DNA of 64,000 nucleotides from Streptomyces sp. NBC_01142 (GCF_026341125.1 NZ_JAPEOR010000001.1:310001-374000), one strand, 5' to 3'. Counted from the first letter of the stretch, positions 35,586 through 44,643 are shown. Numbers and translations are program-made. The notes: generated by a model not told the origin, from the letters alone.

Positions 35586-36356
35586 TCAGAGAGAGCGGTG
35601 GAGCAGTCCGCTCATGGAGATGCGGTCGCCGCGGAAGCGGATGAACTCCAGGTCCACGGGGCGTCCGTCGGACAGATGGGTGAGCCGTTCGAGCATGAGC
35701 ACGGCGGCGCCGCGCGGGGCTTCGAGTACGGCGGCGGAGTGCGCGTCGGCATTGACGGCCTCGAGGGTGATCTCGGCCCTGCCCAGCGGCTGCCCTGTGA
35801 GGGTTTCGAGCAGCCGGAACACATCGGTGTGCTCCAGGTCGCAGCCGAGCAGACCGGTGCCGATGTCCATCGGGATGTAGGTGAGGTCGAGGGAGAGGGG
35901 CAGGCCGTTCAGCCGGCGCAGCCGCTCGATGTAGAGCACATCGGTGTGCTCCGCGAGGCCCAGGCGCCGGGCCACGGGTGCGGGCGCGGTGACGGGGCCG
36001 ACCGTGCGGACTTCGTTGGTGACGTCGCCGTGTTCGCGCAGGGTCTCGGCGAGGCCCTGCAGCCGGTCGAGGCCGTGTGGGTACTTCTCGCAGACGACGA
36101 CGGTGCCGACGCCGGGCTGCCGTTCGACGAGGCCTTCCGTACGGAGCAGATCCAGCGCCTGCCGGACGGTGTTGCGGGAGACGCGGTAGTCGTCGCCGAT
36201 CGTGCCCTCCAGCGGCAGCACGCCGCGGGGGAAGCCGCCGGTACGCACCTGGTGGCGCAGCAGGTCGGCGAGCTGCCGCGCCTGGTCCGCGCGCAGCCGC
36301 CGCCGTCGGGCGGCGGCGACCGGCACGGTGTGCTCACGGATACGTTCGGCTGGCAT
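35586..36356 (-). CDS. GntR-family regulator, HutC/UTRA type
   Basis: A 256-residue regulator from the ATG at 36356; a further 20 codons upstream are open but look non-coding. Residues 20-85 are a winged helix (GVLPLEGTIGDDYRVSRNTVRQALDLLRTEGLVERQPGVGTVV). Residues 105-250 are a UTRA effector domain (YIERLRRLNGLPLSLDLTYIPMDIGTGLL ... LMLERLTHLSDGRPVDLEFIRFRGDR). It is first in the transport/redox unit, 32 bases ahead of the ferredoxin gene, and is the likely repressor of the unit. The inducer is unknown; UTRA domains bind small carboxylates, amines or sugars. Confidence 0.9.
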   Translation of the reverse strand: MPAERIREHTVPVAAARRRRLRADQARQLADLLRHQVRTGGFPRGVLPLEGTIGDDYRVSRNTVRQALDLLRTEGLVERQPGVGTVVVCEKYPHGLDRLQGLAETLREHGDVTNEVRTVGPVTAPAPVARRLGLAEHTDVLYIERLRRLNGLPLSLDLTYIPMDIGTGLLGCDLEHTDVFRLLETLTGQPLGRAEITLEAVNADAHSAAVLEAPRGAAVLMLERLTHLSDGRPVDLEFIRFRGDRISMSGLLHRSL

Positions 36357-36485
36357 GCGACGGACGATACCGACGCGGTGACGACGATGGTGTTGCCAGA
36401 GTGTTGCGCCACTCAAGGCGTGGCGCGCGCCGCTGTGACCTGCACGTTTGTGGAAGCGGTGGAAAGATCTGCCACCCCGGGGGCG

Positions 36486-37193
36486 TCAGTCGCCGCCACC
36501 GCCTCCGCCACCGTCTCCGCCACCTCCGTCGGCGCCTCCGCCGTCCCCGAAGCTGACGCTGGTGCTCGACTGCTTGTCCTGCTGTACGGCGCGGTGCACC
36601 GCGTACGGTGCCCACTCCTCCCGTACGAGAACGCCCAGCGCGCCCCGCTCCCGCCAGGACCCGAATCCCGGATGCAGCACCCCGGCGAGATTGATCGCCG
36701 AGGTGAAGGCGGCCAGCAGCCGGCTGCGGCGGTCGGGGAATCCGACCTGCACCGACTCGGCGTAACGCCCCAGCGCCCGCGCCGACCAGTCCTCGGCCGC
36801 CGCGGGGTACCGGTGGTACGGGAAGAGACCCAGGAAGCGGTGTTTCTCCACCCGCAGCGCACCGCGCCCCACCAGATGGTGCAGGCACAGCTCTTCGACT
36901 TCCCGCCCGGTGCGCCTGACCCAGGGCCGGGCACGTACACCGTCGCCGAACCGGCTCTCGCCCGGGGCCGGGAGGCTCGCCAGGATCTGCGCCGACAGCA
37001 GGTCCTGCGGCGGCAGTGGATTGACCACCGTCACCCGGCCGCGTGCCTCGACGACCCTGCCCTGGAGCTCCAGCTCGGCAAGGGCGGCACCGGCCAGCCC
37101 GTACTGGAGATGGCGCCCGGAGCAGCGCCGACGGCCCGTCACCGGGTCGAGGGCGAGCAGCAACAGTTCCTCGGGCAGGGTGAGTCCGGTCAT
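36486..37193 (-). CDS. GPP34 (GOLPH3-like) family protein
   Basis: A 235-residue all-helical GPP34 domain: it opens TLPEELLLLALDPVTGRRR and contains LQYGLAGAALAELELQGRV and the long C-terminal helices. The eukaryotic GOLPH3 binds phosphatidylinositol-4-phosphate; the role of the many Streptomyces members is unknown, possibly membrane association. A 20-residue tail made almost only of Gly and Asp closes the protein. ATG shares one base with the stop of the fumarylacetoacetase gene (TAATG), so the two genes are translationally coupled. Confidence 0.85.
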   Translation of the reverse strand: MTGLTLPEELLLLALDPVTGRRRCSGRHLQYGLAGAALAELELQGRVVEARGRVTVVNPLPPQDLLSAQILASLPAPGESRFGDGVRARPWVRRTGREVEELCLHHLVGRGALRVEKHRFLGLFPYHRYPAAAEDWSARALGRYAESVQVGFPDRRSRLLAAFTSAINLAGVLHPGFGSWRERGALGVLVREEWAPYAVHRAVQQDKQSSTSVSFGDGGGADGGGGDGGGGGGGD

Positions 37194-38422
37194 TACACGG
37201 CGCTCGGTACGATCCGGCCCGTCACGTCGCCCAGGCCCACCCGGGTACCGTCCGGGCCCGGCGCCCACGCGGTCATCGTCACCACATCGCCGTCCTCGAG
37301 GAACGTCCGCTTGCCCTCCGGCAGTTCGAGGGCGTCCCGGCCGTTCCAGGTGAGCTCCAGCAGCGAGCCGCGTTGGTGGATCTCCGGGCCGCTGACCGTG
37401 CCCGAGCCGAACAGGTCGCCCGTGCGGAGCGAGGCGCCGTTGACCGTCATATGAGCCAGCTGCTGGGCGGCCGTCCAGTACATCGTGGCGAACGGCGGCT
37501 CGGCGACCACATGGCCGTTGACCGTCACGGTGATCCGTACGTCGAAGCCGCCCGGCTCCTCCTCGTCCGAGTCGTCGAGGTAGGGCAGCAGGTCGAAGTC
37601 CCGGGCGGGCGGGGTGGTCCTGGCCGCGTCCAGGGCCTCCAACGGGGTCACCCAGGCCGAGACGGACGTGGCGAAGGACTTGCCGAGGAACGGGCCGAGC
37701 GGGACGTACTCCCAGGCCTGGATGTCGCGTGCCGACCAGTCGTTGAGGAGCGACAGCCCGAAGACATGCTCGCGGAAGTCCGCGAGGGCCACCGGGCTGC
37801 CCTGCTCGGAGGGGGCACCGACGAGGAAGCCGACCTCCGCCTCGATGTCGAGCTTGACGGACGGGCCGAAGACGGGCGCGGCGTCGGCGGGGGCCTTGCG
37901 CTGGCCGGAGGGACGGACCACGTCTGTGCCGGAGACGACGACGGTTCCCGACCTGCCGTGGTAACCGATGGGCAGGTGCTTCCAGTTGGGGGTCAGTGCG
38001 TCCCCGTCCGGCCGGAACATCCTGCCGACGTTGGTGGCGTGGTGCTCGCTCGCGTAGAAGTCGACGTAGTCCGCGACGTCGTACGGCAGATGCAGTGCGA
38101 CCGACTCGAGCGGGTGGAGGAGCGGCTCGATGTCCGGCCGGTGGGCGGGCACGGTGACCCAGGCGGTGAGCGCACGGCGTACGTCGCGCCAGGCGGTGCG
38201 GCCCGCCGACAGCAGCGGGTTGAGACTCGGCTGCGCCAGCAGGGCGGCGTAGGGGGAGCCGAGGGCGAGCGCCGCCGCTCCCGCGTCGAGCACATGGTCG
38301 CCGATGCGGACGCCGAGCCGACGACGGTCGGGCTCGTCGGCCGTGGTGAAGACGCCGTACGGGAGGTTGTGCGGGCCGAAGGGATCGCCCTCGGCCAGAT
38401 CGAGCGGGCTCTGCTCGGGCAT
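37193..38422 (-). CDS. Fumarylacetoacetase
   Basis: A 409-residue fumarylacetoacetate hydrolase, the last step of tyrosine breakdown by the homogentisate route (to fumarate and acetoacetate). It has the N-terminal SH3-like domain and the catalytic domain with SEHHATNVGRMFRP, KLDIEAEVGFLVG (metal-binding Glu-x-Glu), LNDWSARDIQAWEYVPLGPFLGKSF and the C-terminal GTVSGPEIHQRGSLLELTWNG. Start ATG 38422 follows a non-coding gap of 170 bases behind the hydrolase gene. The earlier genes of the pathway are not in this window. Confidence 0.93.
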   Translation of the reverse strand: MPEQSPLDLAEGDPFGPHNLPYGVFTTADEPDRRRLGVRIGDHVLDAGAAALALGSPYAALLAQPSLNPLLSAGRTAWRDVRRALTAWVTVPAHRPDIEPLLHPLESVALHLPYDVADYVDFYASEHHATNVGRMFRPDGDALTPNWKHLPIGYHGRSGTVVVSGTDVVRPSGQRKAPADAAPVFGPSVKLDIEAEVGFLVGAPSEQGSPVALADFREHVFGLSLLNDWSARDIQAWEYVPLGPFLGKSFATSVSAWVTPLEALDAARTTPPARDFDLLPYLDDSDEEEPGGFDVRITVTVNGHVVAEPPFATMYWTAAQQLAHMTVNGASLRTGDLFGSGTVSGPEIHQRGSLLELTWNGRDALELPEGKRTFLEDGDVVTMTAWAPGPDGTRVGLGDVTGRIVPSAV

Positions 38423-38592
38423 CGGTGCTTGCCTCGCTTTCCACGGGTGTGAGTGACACGTTACGTTGACGTTGCCCCGCCGCGGCACCCCTGCCTTTCG
38501 GCTCCCGTCCGGGTGCCTCCGGTCCCGCGGCCCGGGCGCCTCCGCGCCGCTTCGGCCACCTGGCCCCGGCCGTCCGGCCCCGCCCGGGCCCC

Positions 38593-40677
38593 TCAGCCCA
38601 CCATCCTCGGGATGCGCCTCTCCCACGTGCGGTGGAAGACGACCTCGCCGCCGTGCCTGCACACCACCTCGTCGGAGGTGATGAAGTCGGCCGCGTCGCA
38701 GGTGATTTCGGAGCGGGTCTCGATCCGTACGTCCCATGCCAGCTCCGGCCGGTGCAGCCGGATCGTCCAGTCGGACCGGGTATGCGCGGAAAGCGGGTCG
38801 TCCTCCTGGATCGTGTACGTCTCCAGGGCCTCCTCGGTGAACTCGAGGCCGTCCGGGTGGACACGCTTGCCGTCGCGGTGGGGGGCGGTCTCCAGCCGCC
38901 ATTCGCCCTTCGCGACGTCCCGGATCACCAGCCGTTCCGGGCGCTGCTCGTCGAGCGTGACGGGGATGCTGACGCCGAGCGGCTCCGCCTGCTCCGGCTC
39001 CTCGAAGGTGATCTCGTCCTCGCCGGTGCGGCCGGTGCGGCCGGTGTGTTCGCGTACGGGGAGTTCGAGGCGGGAGCCCGCCGGGTCCAGGGTGAAGCCC
39101 GCCGAGCCGGCCTGCGGCCAGATCCACGGCCAGTACGCGGAGGAGACGGCGAGCCGGATGCGGTGGCCCGGCGGGAAGGTGTGGCCGATGCCGTTCAGTT
39201 CGAAGGTCACCTCCTCCGTCGCGCCGAGCGGCCAGGCGTCGGCGCGTTTGCGCCCGTGGCGGGCGGACAGGCCGAGGACGCCGCGGGTGACCAGGGTGGA
39301 GGAGCCGTCCGGAGCGACGTCGCAGACCCGGGCGACCGCCTGCCCGTACGGCACGTCCATGCGCAGCCGCAGCGTCACCCGGGGGCGGCCCAGGATCTCG
39401 ATCGGATCGACCGCGACCGGGAAGTCGAAACAGGCCGAGAGGGCGTCCTCGTCGCGCTGGTCCGGCGGCAGGTCCGCGTCGTTCCCGACGGGGGAGCAGC
39501 TCCCGGCGTCCAGTCCGGCGTGCTGGGGCGAGTCGACGATCACCGGCGCGCCCAGGAGCGCGTACGGGACGAGGGTGACGTGCGGCGAGGGCCAGGCGGT
39601 GTCGCCGACCCAGCGCCCCGGCAGCTCGGCGTAGCAGGTCGCGGGGGGATGCGACTCGCTGATCCAGGAGCGCAGCAGGGGCTCGGCCATGACGTCGCCC
39701 GCGCCGGATGTGCTGTCGGATGTGCTGCCGGATGCGGTGTCGGATGTGGCGTGGGATGTGCTGTCGGATGCGGTGACGGGCTTGAGATGGTGGTCCCACC
39801 AGCGCAGGGTCTCCTGCAGAAAGCCGATCGTCGGGCCCGGCGACAGCCCCCGGTCCGGGTACTGGTGCGACCAGGGGCCGATCAGCCCCCGCACCCGATC
39901 GGGCGGAAGGTGCTCGACGAGCCGCAGCACGGTGTCCCGGTACGGGTCGTGCCAGCCGCCCACCGCCAGCACCGCCGCCTCGATGGCCGCGTACTCCTCG
40001 CGGACGCTGCCCTGCTTCCAGTAGTCGTCGCGGAGCTGGTGGCCCAGCCAGGTGGGGATGAAGGGGCCGACGGCCTCCAGCCGCGTCAGCCACATCTCGC
40101 GCCATGCCTCGCCGACGAAGAGCGGGTCGGGCGGCCGCGCCGTCCGGGCGAGCAGCGCGGCGGCCCGTGCGTGCAGGCCGGCGGCGAGCACGGCACCGCC
40201 CATGTAGTGCCCGTCGTTGTCGTAACGGTCGTCGGTCGAGCAGACGGTGACGACCGCCTTCAGCGGCTCGGGCGCGAGGGCCGCGATCCGGAGCGCGCTG
40301 CTGCCGCCCCAGGAGATCCCGAACATGCCGACCCGGCCGGTGCACCAGGACTGCCGGGCCAGCCAATTGACCACCTCGACCCCGTCGGCCGATTCGGTGG
40401 CGTCGTACGCGTCGCCCGGCAGGCCCTCGCTGTTGCCGTGTCCGCGGACATCGACCCGTACGGAGGCATAGCCGTGCCCCGCGTACCAGGGGTGACGCTG
40501 CCAGTCGCGCGGCGCGGTCCCGTCGCTCAGCCGATCGGGCGCGTATTCGAGGAGGGCCGGTACCGGCTCGTCGGTGAGCGGCCGCCAGATGCGCGCGTAC
40601 AGCCTCGTGCCGTTCGGAAGAGGGATACGGATGTCCTCGTGGACACTCTCGTACGGGAAATCGGTGCGGATGCGCAT
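38593..40677 (-). CDS. CocE/NonD-family alpha/beta hydrolase (X-Pro dipeptidyl-peptidase-like)
   Basis: A 694-residue serine hydrolase. The nucleophile is S122 in GISWGGSS. The acid is likely the Asp in GGWHDPYRD and the base the His in GPWSHQYP, as in CocE and S15 peptidases. The C-terminal 260 residues are the jelly-roll domain of that family. A Ser/Thr/Asp-rich insert of about 24 residues (four-residue repeats from six tandem 12-bp units) lies between the catalytic core and the C-terminal domain. It has no signal peptide, so it is cytoplasmic. The substrate could be an ester, amide or Xaa-Pro peptide. Confidence 0.88.
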   Translation of the reverse strand: MRIRTDFPYESVHEDIRIPLPNGTRLYARIWRPLTDEPVPALLEYAPDRLSDGTAPRDWQRHPWYAGHGYASVRVDVRGHGNSEGLPGDAYDATESADGVEVVNWLARQSWCTGRVGMFGISWGGSSALRIAALAPEPLKAVVTVCSTDDRYDNDGHYMGGAVLAAGLHARAAALLARTARPPDPLFVGEAWREMWLTRLEAVGPFIPTWLGHQLRDDYWKQGSVREEYAAIEAAVLAVGGWHDPYRDTVLRLVEHLPPDRVRGLIGPWSHQYPDRGLSPGPTIGFLQETLRWWDHHLKPVTASDSTSHATSDTASGSTSDSTSGAGDVMAEPLLRSWISESHPPATCYAELPGRWVGDTAWPSPHVTLVPYALLGAPVIVDSPQHAGLDAGSCSPVGNDADLPPDQRDEDALSACFDFPVAVDPIEILGRPRVTLRLRMDVPYGQAVARVCDVAPDGSSTLVTRGVLGLSARHGRKRADAWPLGATEEVTFELNGIGHTFPPGHRIRLAVSSAYWPWIWPQAGSAGFTLDPAGSRLELPVREHTGRTGRTGEDEITFEEPEQAEPLGVSIPVTLDEQRPERLVIRDVAKGEWRLETAPHRDGKRVHPDGLEFTEEALETYTIQEDDPLSAHTRSDWTIRLHRPELAWDVRIETRSEITCDAADFITSDEVVCRHGGEVVFHRTWERRIPRMVG
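39706..39777 (-). repeat. Six tandem 12-bp units in a hydrolase gene
   Basis: GGATGYGSYGNS is repeated six times in frame. On the coding strand it gives a Ser/Thr/Ala-Ser-Asp-type repeat that lengthens a surface loop of the CocE/NonD hydrolase. Confidence 0.85.
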
Positions 40678-40913
40678 GGCGGGACCTCAGTGGCCTCACG
40701 GGCCGGGTGCATGGCGCTGTCGCCGGTCTTTTCGGGCTCGGTCACGGTTGTGGGCAAAGGCTCCCATCCTGGTCGTATGAGCTGATCACGAACATACCGG
40801 GGGTGGCGGGAAGGCGCCCATGGTGATCGAAACGCGACCGGATACGCTGACTTGAGTGAATCCAGCGACACATCGACAATCCGTGTGATCGTCAGCAGAC
40901 AGGAGATCCCCTC

Positions 40914-41924
40914 GTGACCGTCGTCGGGCCGTTCGGGCTGAGCGTGCGGGACCAGGCTCTTGAGGCCGATGTCCAGACCGGATTGGCGGCTGTCGAGGCG
41001 GGACTCCTCGATGCCACCAAGAGCGAGGTGCCCTTCATTACGGAGGCGGCACAGCATCTTGTACGCGCCGGGGGCAAGCGCTTCCGGCCGCTGCTGGTAA
41101 TGCTCGCCTCCCAGTTCGGTGACCCGTATGCGCCGGGTGTCGTGCCCTCGGCCGTGGTTGTCGAGCTCACCCATCTCGCGACGCTGTACCACGACGATGT
41201 GATGGACGAGGCCGAGGTGCGGCGCGGCGTGGACAGCGCCAACGCCCGCTGGGGCAACTCCGTCGCCGTGCTGACGGGTGACTTCCTGTTCGCCCGGGCC
41301 TCGCACATACTGGCCGACCTCGGTCCGGAGGCCGTACGCATCCAGGCGGAGGCGTTCGAGCGGCTGGTCACCGGTCAGATTCTGGAGACGGCGGGGCCGC
41401 GTGACGGCCGTGACCCGGTCGAGCACTACCTCGATGTCATCGGCGGCAAGACGGGCTCGCTGATCGCGGTCTCGGGGCGGTTCGGCGCGATGATGTCGGG
41501 CGCGGAGGAGGGTGTCGTGGACATCCTCACCCAGTACGGGGAGCGGCTCGGCGTGGCCTTCCAGCTCGCCGACGACGTCCTCGACATCGCCAGCGACTCG
41601 CACGAGTCGGGCAAGACGCCCGGTACGGATCTGCGTGAGGGCATCCCGACGCTGCCGGTGCTGCGGCTGCGCGCGCAGGCGGCGGAGCACGGCCGGCCGG
41701 AGGATCTGGCGCTCGTCGAGCTGCTGGACGGGGATCTGACGGACGACGCCCGGCACGCGGAGGCGCTGCGGCTGCTGCGTACGCATCCGGCGCTGGAGCA
41801 GGCCAGGCGGGACACCGTGCGGTACGCGCAGGAGGCGCGGGCGATGCTCGCTCCGCTGCCCGAGTGCTATGCGAAGGCCGCCCTGGAGGAGCTCTGCGAC
41901 GCGGTGGTCCACCGCGCGGGCTGA
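40914..41924 (+). CDS. Long-chain polyprenyl diphosphate synthase
   Basis: A 336-residue trans-prenyltransferase. The first aspartate-rich motif is D94-D-V-M-D98, the second D220-D-V-L-D224, and GGKRFRP precedes the first. Small residues rather than bulky aromatics sit in front of the first motif (HLATLYHDD), which fits a long product. Such enzymes make the octa/nonaprenyl tail of menaquinone; the closeness of nuo and the MenJ-like gene supports this. It starts at GTG behind an AGGAG site and is divergent from the hydrolase gene, leaving 236 bases. Confidence 0.92.
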   Translation: MTVVGPFGLSVRDQALEADVQTGLAAVEAGLLDATKSEVPFITEAAQHLVRAGGKRFRPLLVMLASQFGDPYAPGVVPSAVVVELTHLATLYHDDVMDEAEVRRGVDSANARWGNSVAVLTGDFLFARASHILADLGPEAVRIQAEAFERLVTGQILETAGPRDGRDPVEHYLDVIGGKTGSLIAVSGRFGAMMSGAEEGVVDILTQYGERLGVAFQLADDVLDIASDSHESGKTPGTDLREGIPTLPVLRLRAQAAEHGRPEDLALVELLDGDLTDDARHAEALRLLRTHPALEQARRDTVRYAQEARAMLAPLPECYAKAALEELCDAVVHRAG

Positions 41925-41950
41925 CCTGCCCGAATAGCCCCCTTTTTCGG

Positions 41951-41966
41951 TGTGATGCAGGTCACA
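41951..41966. promoter_or_regulatory. Perfect CRP-like palindrome
   Basis: TGTGATGCAGGTCACA is a complete TGTGA-N6-TCACA palindrome and fits the Streptomyces Crp motif GTG-N6-GNCAC. It lies 92 bases before the start of the CHRD protein gene and shares a 14-base core with the site at 12060-12075. Confidence 0.65.
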
Positions 41967-42057
41967 TTGTCACGTTGAGTCCCCTCCTGGATCCACTCCG
42001 TACTCATGCTCGGAAGCTGACGCATCGGGTGTTGGCATCAGTACGGGGGAGATCGAA

Positions 42058-43107
42058 ATGAAGCGGACCAGGACCATCCTTGTCGGCACGACCGCCGTCG
42101 CCACGGCGGCGGGTCTGGCCCTCACCGTCCTGCCGGCCTTCGCCGCCGACGGCAGAGGCTCCGACGCAGGGCACTCGGCGCCGCACGGGGACAACGGCGC
42201 GAGCATCTCCGTGCAGAGCGGGGGCGGCTCCGGCCGCGGCGCCTCCCTCTTCGTGGCGAGCCTGAACGGTGCGAACGAGGTGCCGGTGCAGGGCGGACCC
42301 GCCGTCGGTGACCACGACGGCGCCGCGCTGGAGTTTGTGAAGGTCGAGGGGGACAAGGTGTCCGTCGCCGTGAAGTGGCGCGGCACCGACAAGCCGACCG
42401 CCCTCCACATCCACCAGGGCGCGAAGGGCGCCAACGGCGGCATCAAGGTCGACTTCACCGCCCTGCTCGCCAAGGGCAAGACCAAGGGCAAGACCAAGAT
42501 CAAGGGCAAGATCAAGGGCAAGAGCAAGGGCTGGACCGGTGCGGTCACCGGGACCGTCAAGGTGAAGGACAAGGCCGTACTGGACGCCTTCAGGACAGAT
42601 CCGAACGGCTTCTACGCCAATCTGCACACGGCCGCGTTCCCGGGCGGCGCCCTCCGCGGCCAGTTCCACAAGGTGACCGGCTCCTTCGCCTTCGGCGACG
42701 CGCTCGGCAACCACCAGTTCTCGGTGGTCAAGGGCAAGCAGATCTACGAGTGCAAGAAGGGCGACGACGGAAAGTTCTCCTTCCAGCAGCGCGATGTGCG
42801 GGCCGTCCTCGCGGGGAACATCGCCCACTCCTTCGTCGCCCCCAACTCCGGTACGCCGCAGTGGATCGCCCACGACGGCAGCGCCGTCACCGGCTCGTTG
42901 ATCAGCAGGACGCCGAACGGGGCGGGGAACATCCCCGAGCTGAACCTGAAGGCCACCCGGTCCGGCGCGAAGCGGGGGCTGTTCGCGCACACCCAGGAGA
43001 TCTTCCGGCTGAACACCGTGGGCGGCATCGCCCCGGCCGGCAGCTGCGCGCAGGGCGCGGTCGTCGGCGTCCCGTACGGGGCGGATTACGTCTTCATCCA
43101 GAAGTAA
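42058..43107 (+). CDS. Secreted CHRD plus DUF3455 protein
   Basis: A 349-residue exported protein. The signal peptide ends at about residue 30 (VLPAFAADG). Residues 60-205 form a CHRD domain (LNGANEVP ... TALHIHQGAKGANGGIKVDF ... NGFYANLHTAAFPGGALRGQ), a beta-sandwich first seen in chordin. It is interrupted by a lysine-rich run of KGK/KGKT/KIKGK units around residues 140-156. Residues 215-349 match DUF3455 (KGKQIYECKK ... TPQWIAHDGSAVTG). Both domains occur in bacterial surface proteins, but their ligands are not known. ATG behind a GGGGGAGA site; a CRP-like site lies upstream. Confidence 0.88.
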   Translation: MKRTRTILVGTTAVATAAGLALTVLPAFAADGRGSDAGHSAPHGDNGASISVQSGGGSGRGASLFVASLNGANEVPVQGGPAVGDHDGAALEFVKVEGDKVSVAVKWRGTDKPTALHIHQGAKGANGGIKVDFTALLAKGKTKGKTKIKGKIKGKSKGWTGAVTGTVKVKDKAVLDAFRTDPNGFYANLHTAAFPGGALRGQFHKVTGSFAFGDALGNHQFSVVKGKQIYECKKGDDGKFSFQQRDVRAVLAGNIAHSFVAPNSGTPQWIAHDGSAVTGSLISRTPNGAGNIPELNLKATRSGAKRGLFAHTQEIFRLNTVGGIAPAGSCAQGAVVGVPYGADYVFIQK

Positions 43108-43131
43108 CCGACCGGAGAGTTGTTGACTCGG

Positions 43132-43172
43132 GGCGCGGCACATCCCCTACTGGTTGGAGGAGGTGCCGCGCC
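43132..43172 (+). terminator. Possible terminator after the CHRD gene
   Basis: A perfect 10-bp inverted repeat (GGCGCGGCAC at 43132-43141 and its complement at 43163-43172) with a 21-base loop, 25 bases after the stop. The long loop makes it less certain than the other hairpins. Confidence 0.55.
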
Positions 43173-43287
43173 TCGCCGTCATCCCATAGCAGTACGCCAA
43201 GTTGCTCCCGCGGTCTGACGCTTCTGTACGCCCCATTTGGTCAGATGAATACACCACCCCTGACCAACCACGGAGGTAGGGCACACC

Positions 43288-44526
43288 ATGGCACCGAACG
43301 ACAACGCACAGACCACCGAAGAGGCCAAGGACCTCGCGGCGGGCCGCCGTAAGGCCGCCCGCTACGTCGTCCCCCTCGCGGTGGCCGGCGTGGCGGCGGC
43401 GACCATCGGGCTCGTCCCGGCGCTCGCTGCTTCCGGTGACCCCGATCTGCCGAAGATCAGCGCGCAGGAACTCATCGAGAAGATGGCCGCGTCGGACACC
43501 CAGCAGCTCTCCGGCACGGTGAAGATCAGTACGGATCTCGGCCTCCCGTCCCTGGACGGCCTGGCCGGACTGGGCGGAGGGAGCGGAGGCGGCTCCTTCG
43601 GCCCCAAGGGCGAGGAAGGGGACCGGGAGGGCTCTTCCGCCGCCCCCGACGGCAAGCTGATGGGGCTGGTCTCCGGCACGCACACGCTGCGGGTCGCGGC
43701 CGACGGCCCCGACAAGCAGAAGGTGTCCATCCTGGAGGACGCCGCCGAGTACAGCATGATCCACAACGGTGACGAGGTCTGGGCGTACGACAGCGCCTCG
43801 AACGAGGCCTATCACGCCAAGGAGGACGGGGCGGGGAAGCAGGAGCGCAAGGCTCCCCAGGACATCCCGACCACGCCCAAGGAGCTGGCCGAAGAGGCGC
43901 TGAAGGCCGCGGGCGACACCACCTCGGTGACCGTCGGCGGTACGGCGCAGGTGGCCGGCCGCGATGCGTATCAGCTGGTCATCAAGCCCAAGCAGGATGG
44001 CTCGACGGTCGGCTCGATCAAGGTCGCGGTGGACTCCGAGACCGGCGTGCCGCTGAAGTTCACGCTCACCCCGAGCAGCGGCGGCAAGGCCGTGATCGAC
44101 GCGGGCTTCACCAAGGTCGACTTCTCCAGGCCGGCTGCCTCCACCTTCGACTTCACCCCGCCCAAGGGGGCGAAGGTGACCGAGGCCGACGAGCTGGAGC
44201 AGCGGGAGAAGGGCGCGAAGCACGAGGAGGAGTTCAAGGGCCTCGAGGACTTCCACGGTCTGAACGTCATCGGTGAGGGCTGGACCTCCATCGCCAAGAT
44301 CGAGGCCCCGGGCGGCGAAAGCGTCACCCCGCCGAAGGACGGCGACGTCCCGCCGGAGGCCAAGCAGTTCCTGGACTCCTTCGGCGACAAGGTCGAGGGG
44401 AAGTTCGGCTCGGGCACGGTCTTCAAGACGCGCCTGGTCAACGCCCTGATGACGGATGACGGCACGGTCTACGTCGGCGCCGTGACCGAGGACGCGCTCG
44501 TGAAGGCCGCGAACGAGTCCAAGTAA
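43288..44526 (+). CDS. LolA/RseB-like exported protein
   Basis: A 412-residue protein of the outer-membrane-lipoprotein-sorting (LolA/RseB) fold, as found in many Gram-positive actinobacteria. A basic stretch and a hydrophobic segment (residues 25-48) act as signal or anchor. The domain shows LIEKMAASDTQQLSGTVKISTDLG, LRVAADGPDKQKVSILEDAAEYSMIHNGDEVWAYDSASNEA and IKVAVDSETGVPLKF. A glycine-rich loop with charged residues interrupts the domain near residues 92-115. It precedes an ABC-2 type exporter pair, so it may act with it on the cell surface. A strong hairpin follows, which suggests that transcription is at least partly separate. Confidence 0.85.
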   Translation: MAPNDNAQTTEEAKDLAAGRRKAARYVVPLAVAGVAAATIGLVPALAASGDPDLPKISAQELIEKMAASDTQQLSGTVKISTDLGLPSLDGLAGLGGGSGGGSFGPKGEEGDREGSSAAPDGKLMGLVSGTHTLRVAADGPDKQKVSILEDAAEYSMIHNGDEVWAYDSASNEAYHAKEDGAGKQERKAPQDIPTTPKELAEEALKAAGDTTSVTVGGTAQVAGRDAYQLVIKPKQDGSTVGSIKVAVDSETGVPLKFTLTPSSGGKAVIDAGFTKVDFSRPAASTFDFTPPKGAKVTEADELEQREKGAKHEEEFKGLEDFHGLNVIGEGWTSIAKIEAPGGESVTPPKDGDVPPEAKQFLDSFGDKVEGKFGSGTVFKTRLVNALMTDDGTVYVGAVTEDALVKAANESK

Positions 44527-44547
44527 CACCCGGACAGCGCGCGTACC

Positions 44548-44584
44548 GTCCGCCCCGCCGTACGCTCCGTACGGTGGGGCGGAC
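44548..44584 (+). terminator. Hairpin after the LolA-like gene
   Basis: A 17-bp stem (44548-44564 with 44568-44584; one G-U pair) with a 3-base loop, 22 bases after the stop codon. Confidence 0.85.
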
Positions 44585-44643
44585 TGCTGACCTCGGCTGA
44601 GCAAACCGGCCGGCATGCCGGCTGAGCGGACTGAGCCAACCGG

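Noticed and set aside
38593..40677. Cephalosporin or cocaine esterase as a specific function
   Set aside because: The catalytic triad fits the whole CocE/NonD/X-Pro family; nothing in the sequence points to one substrate.
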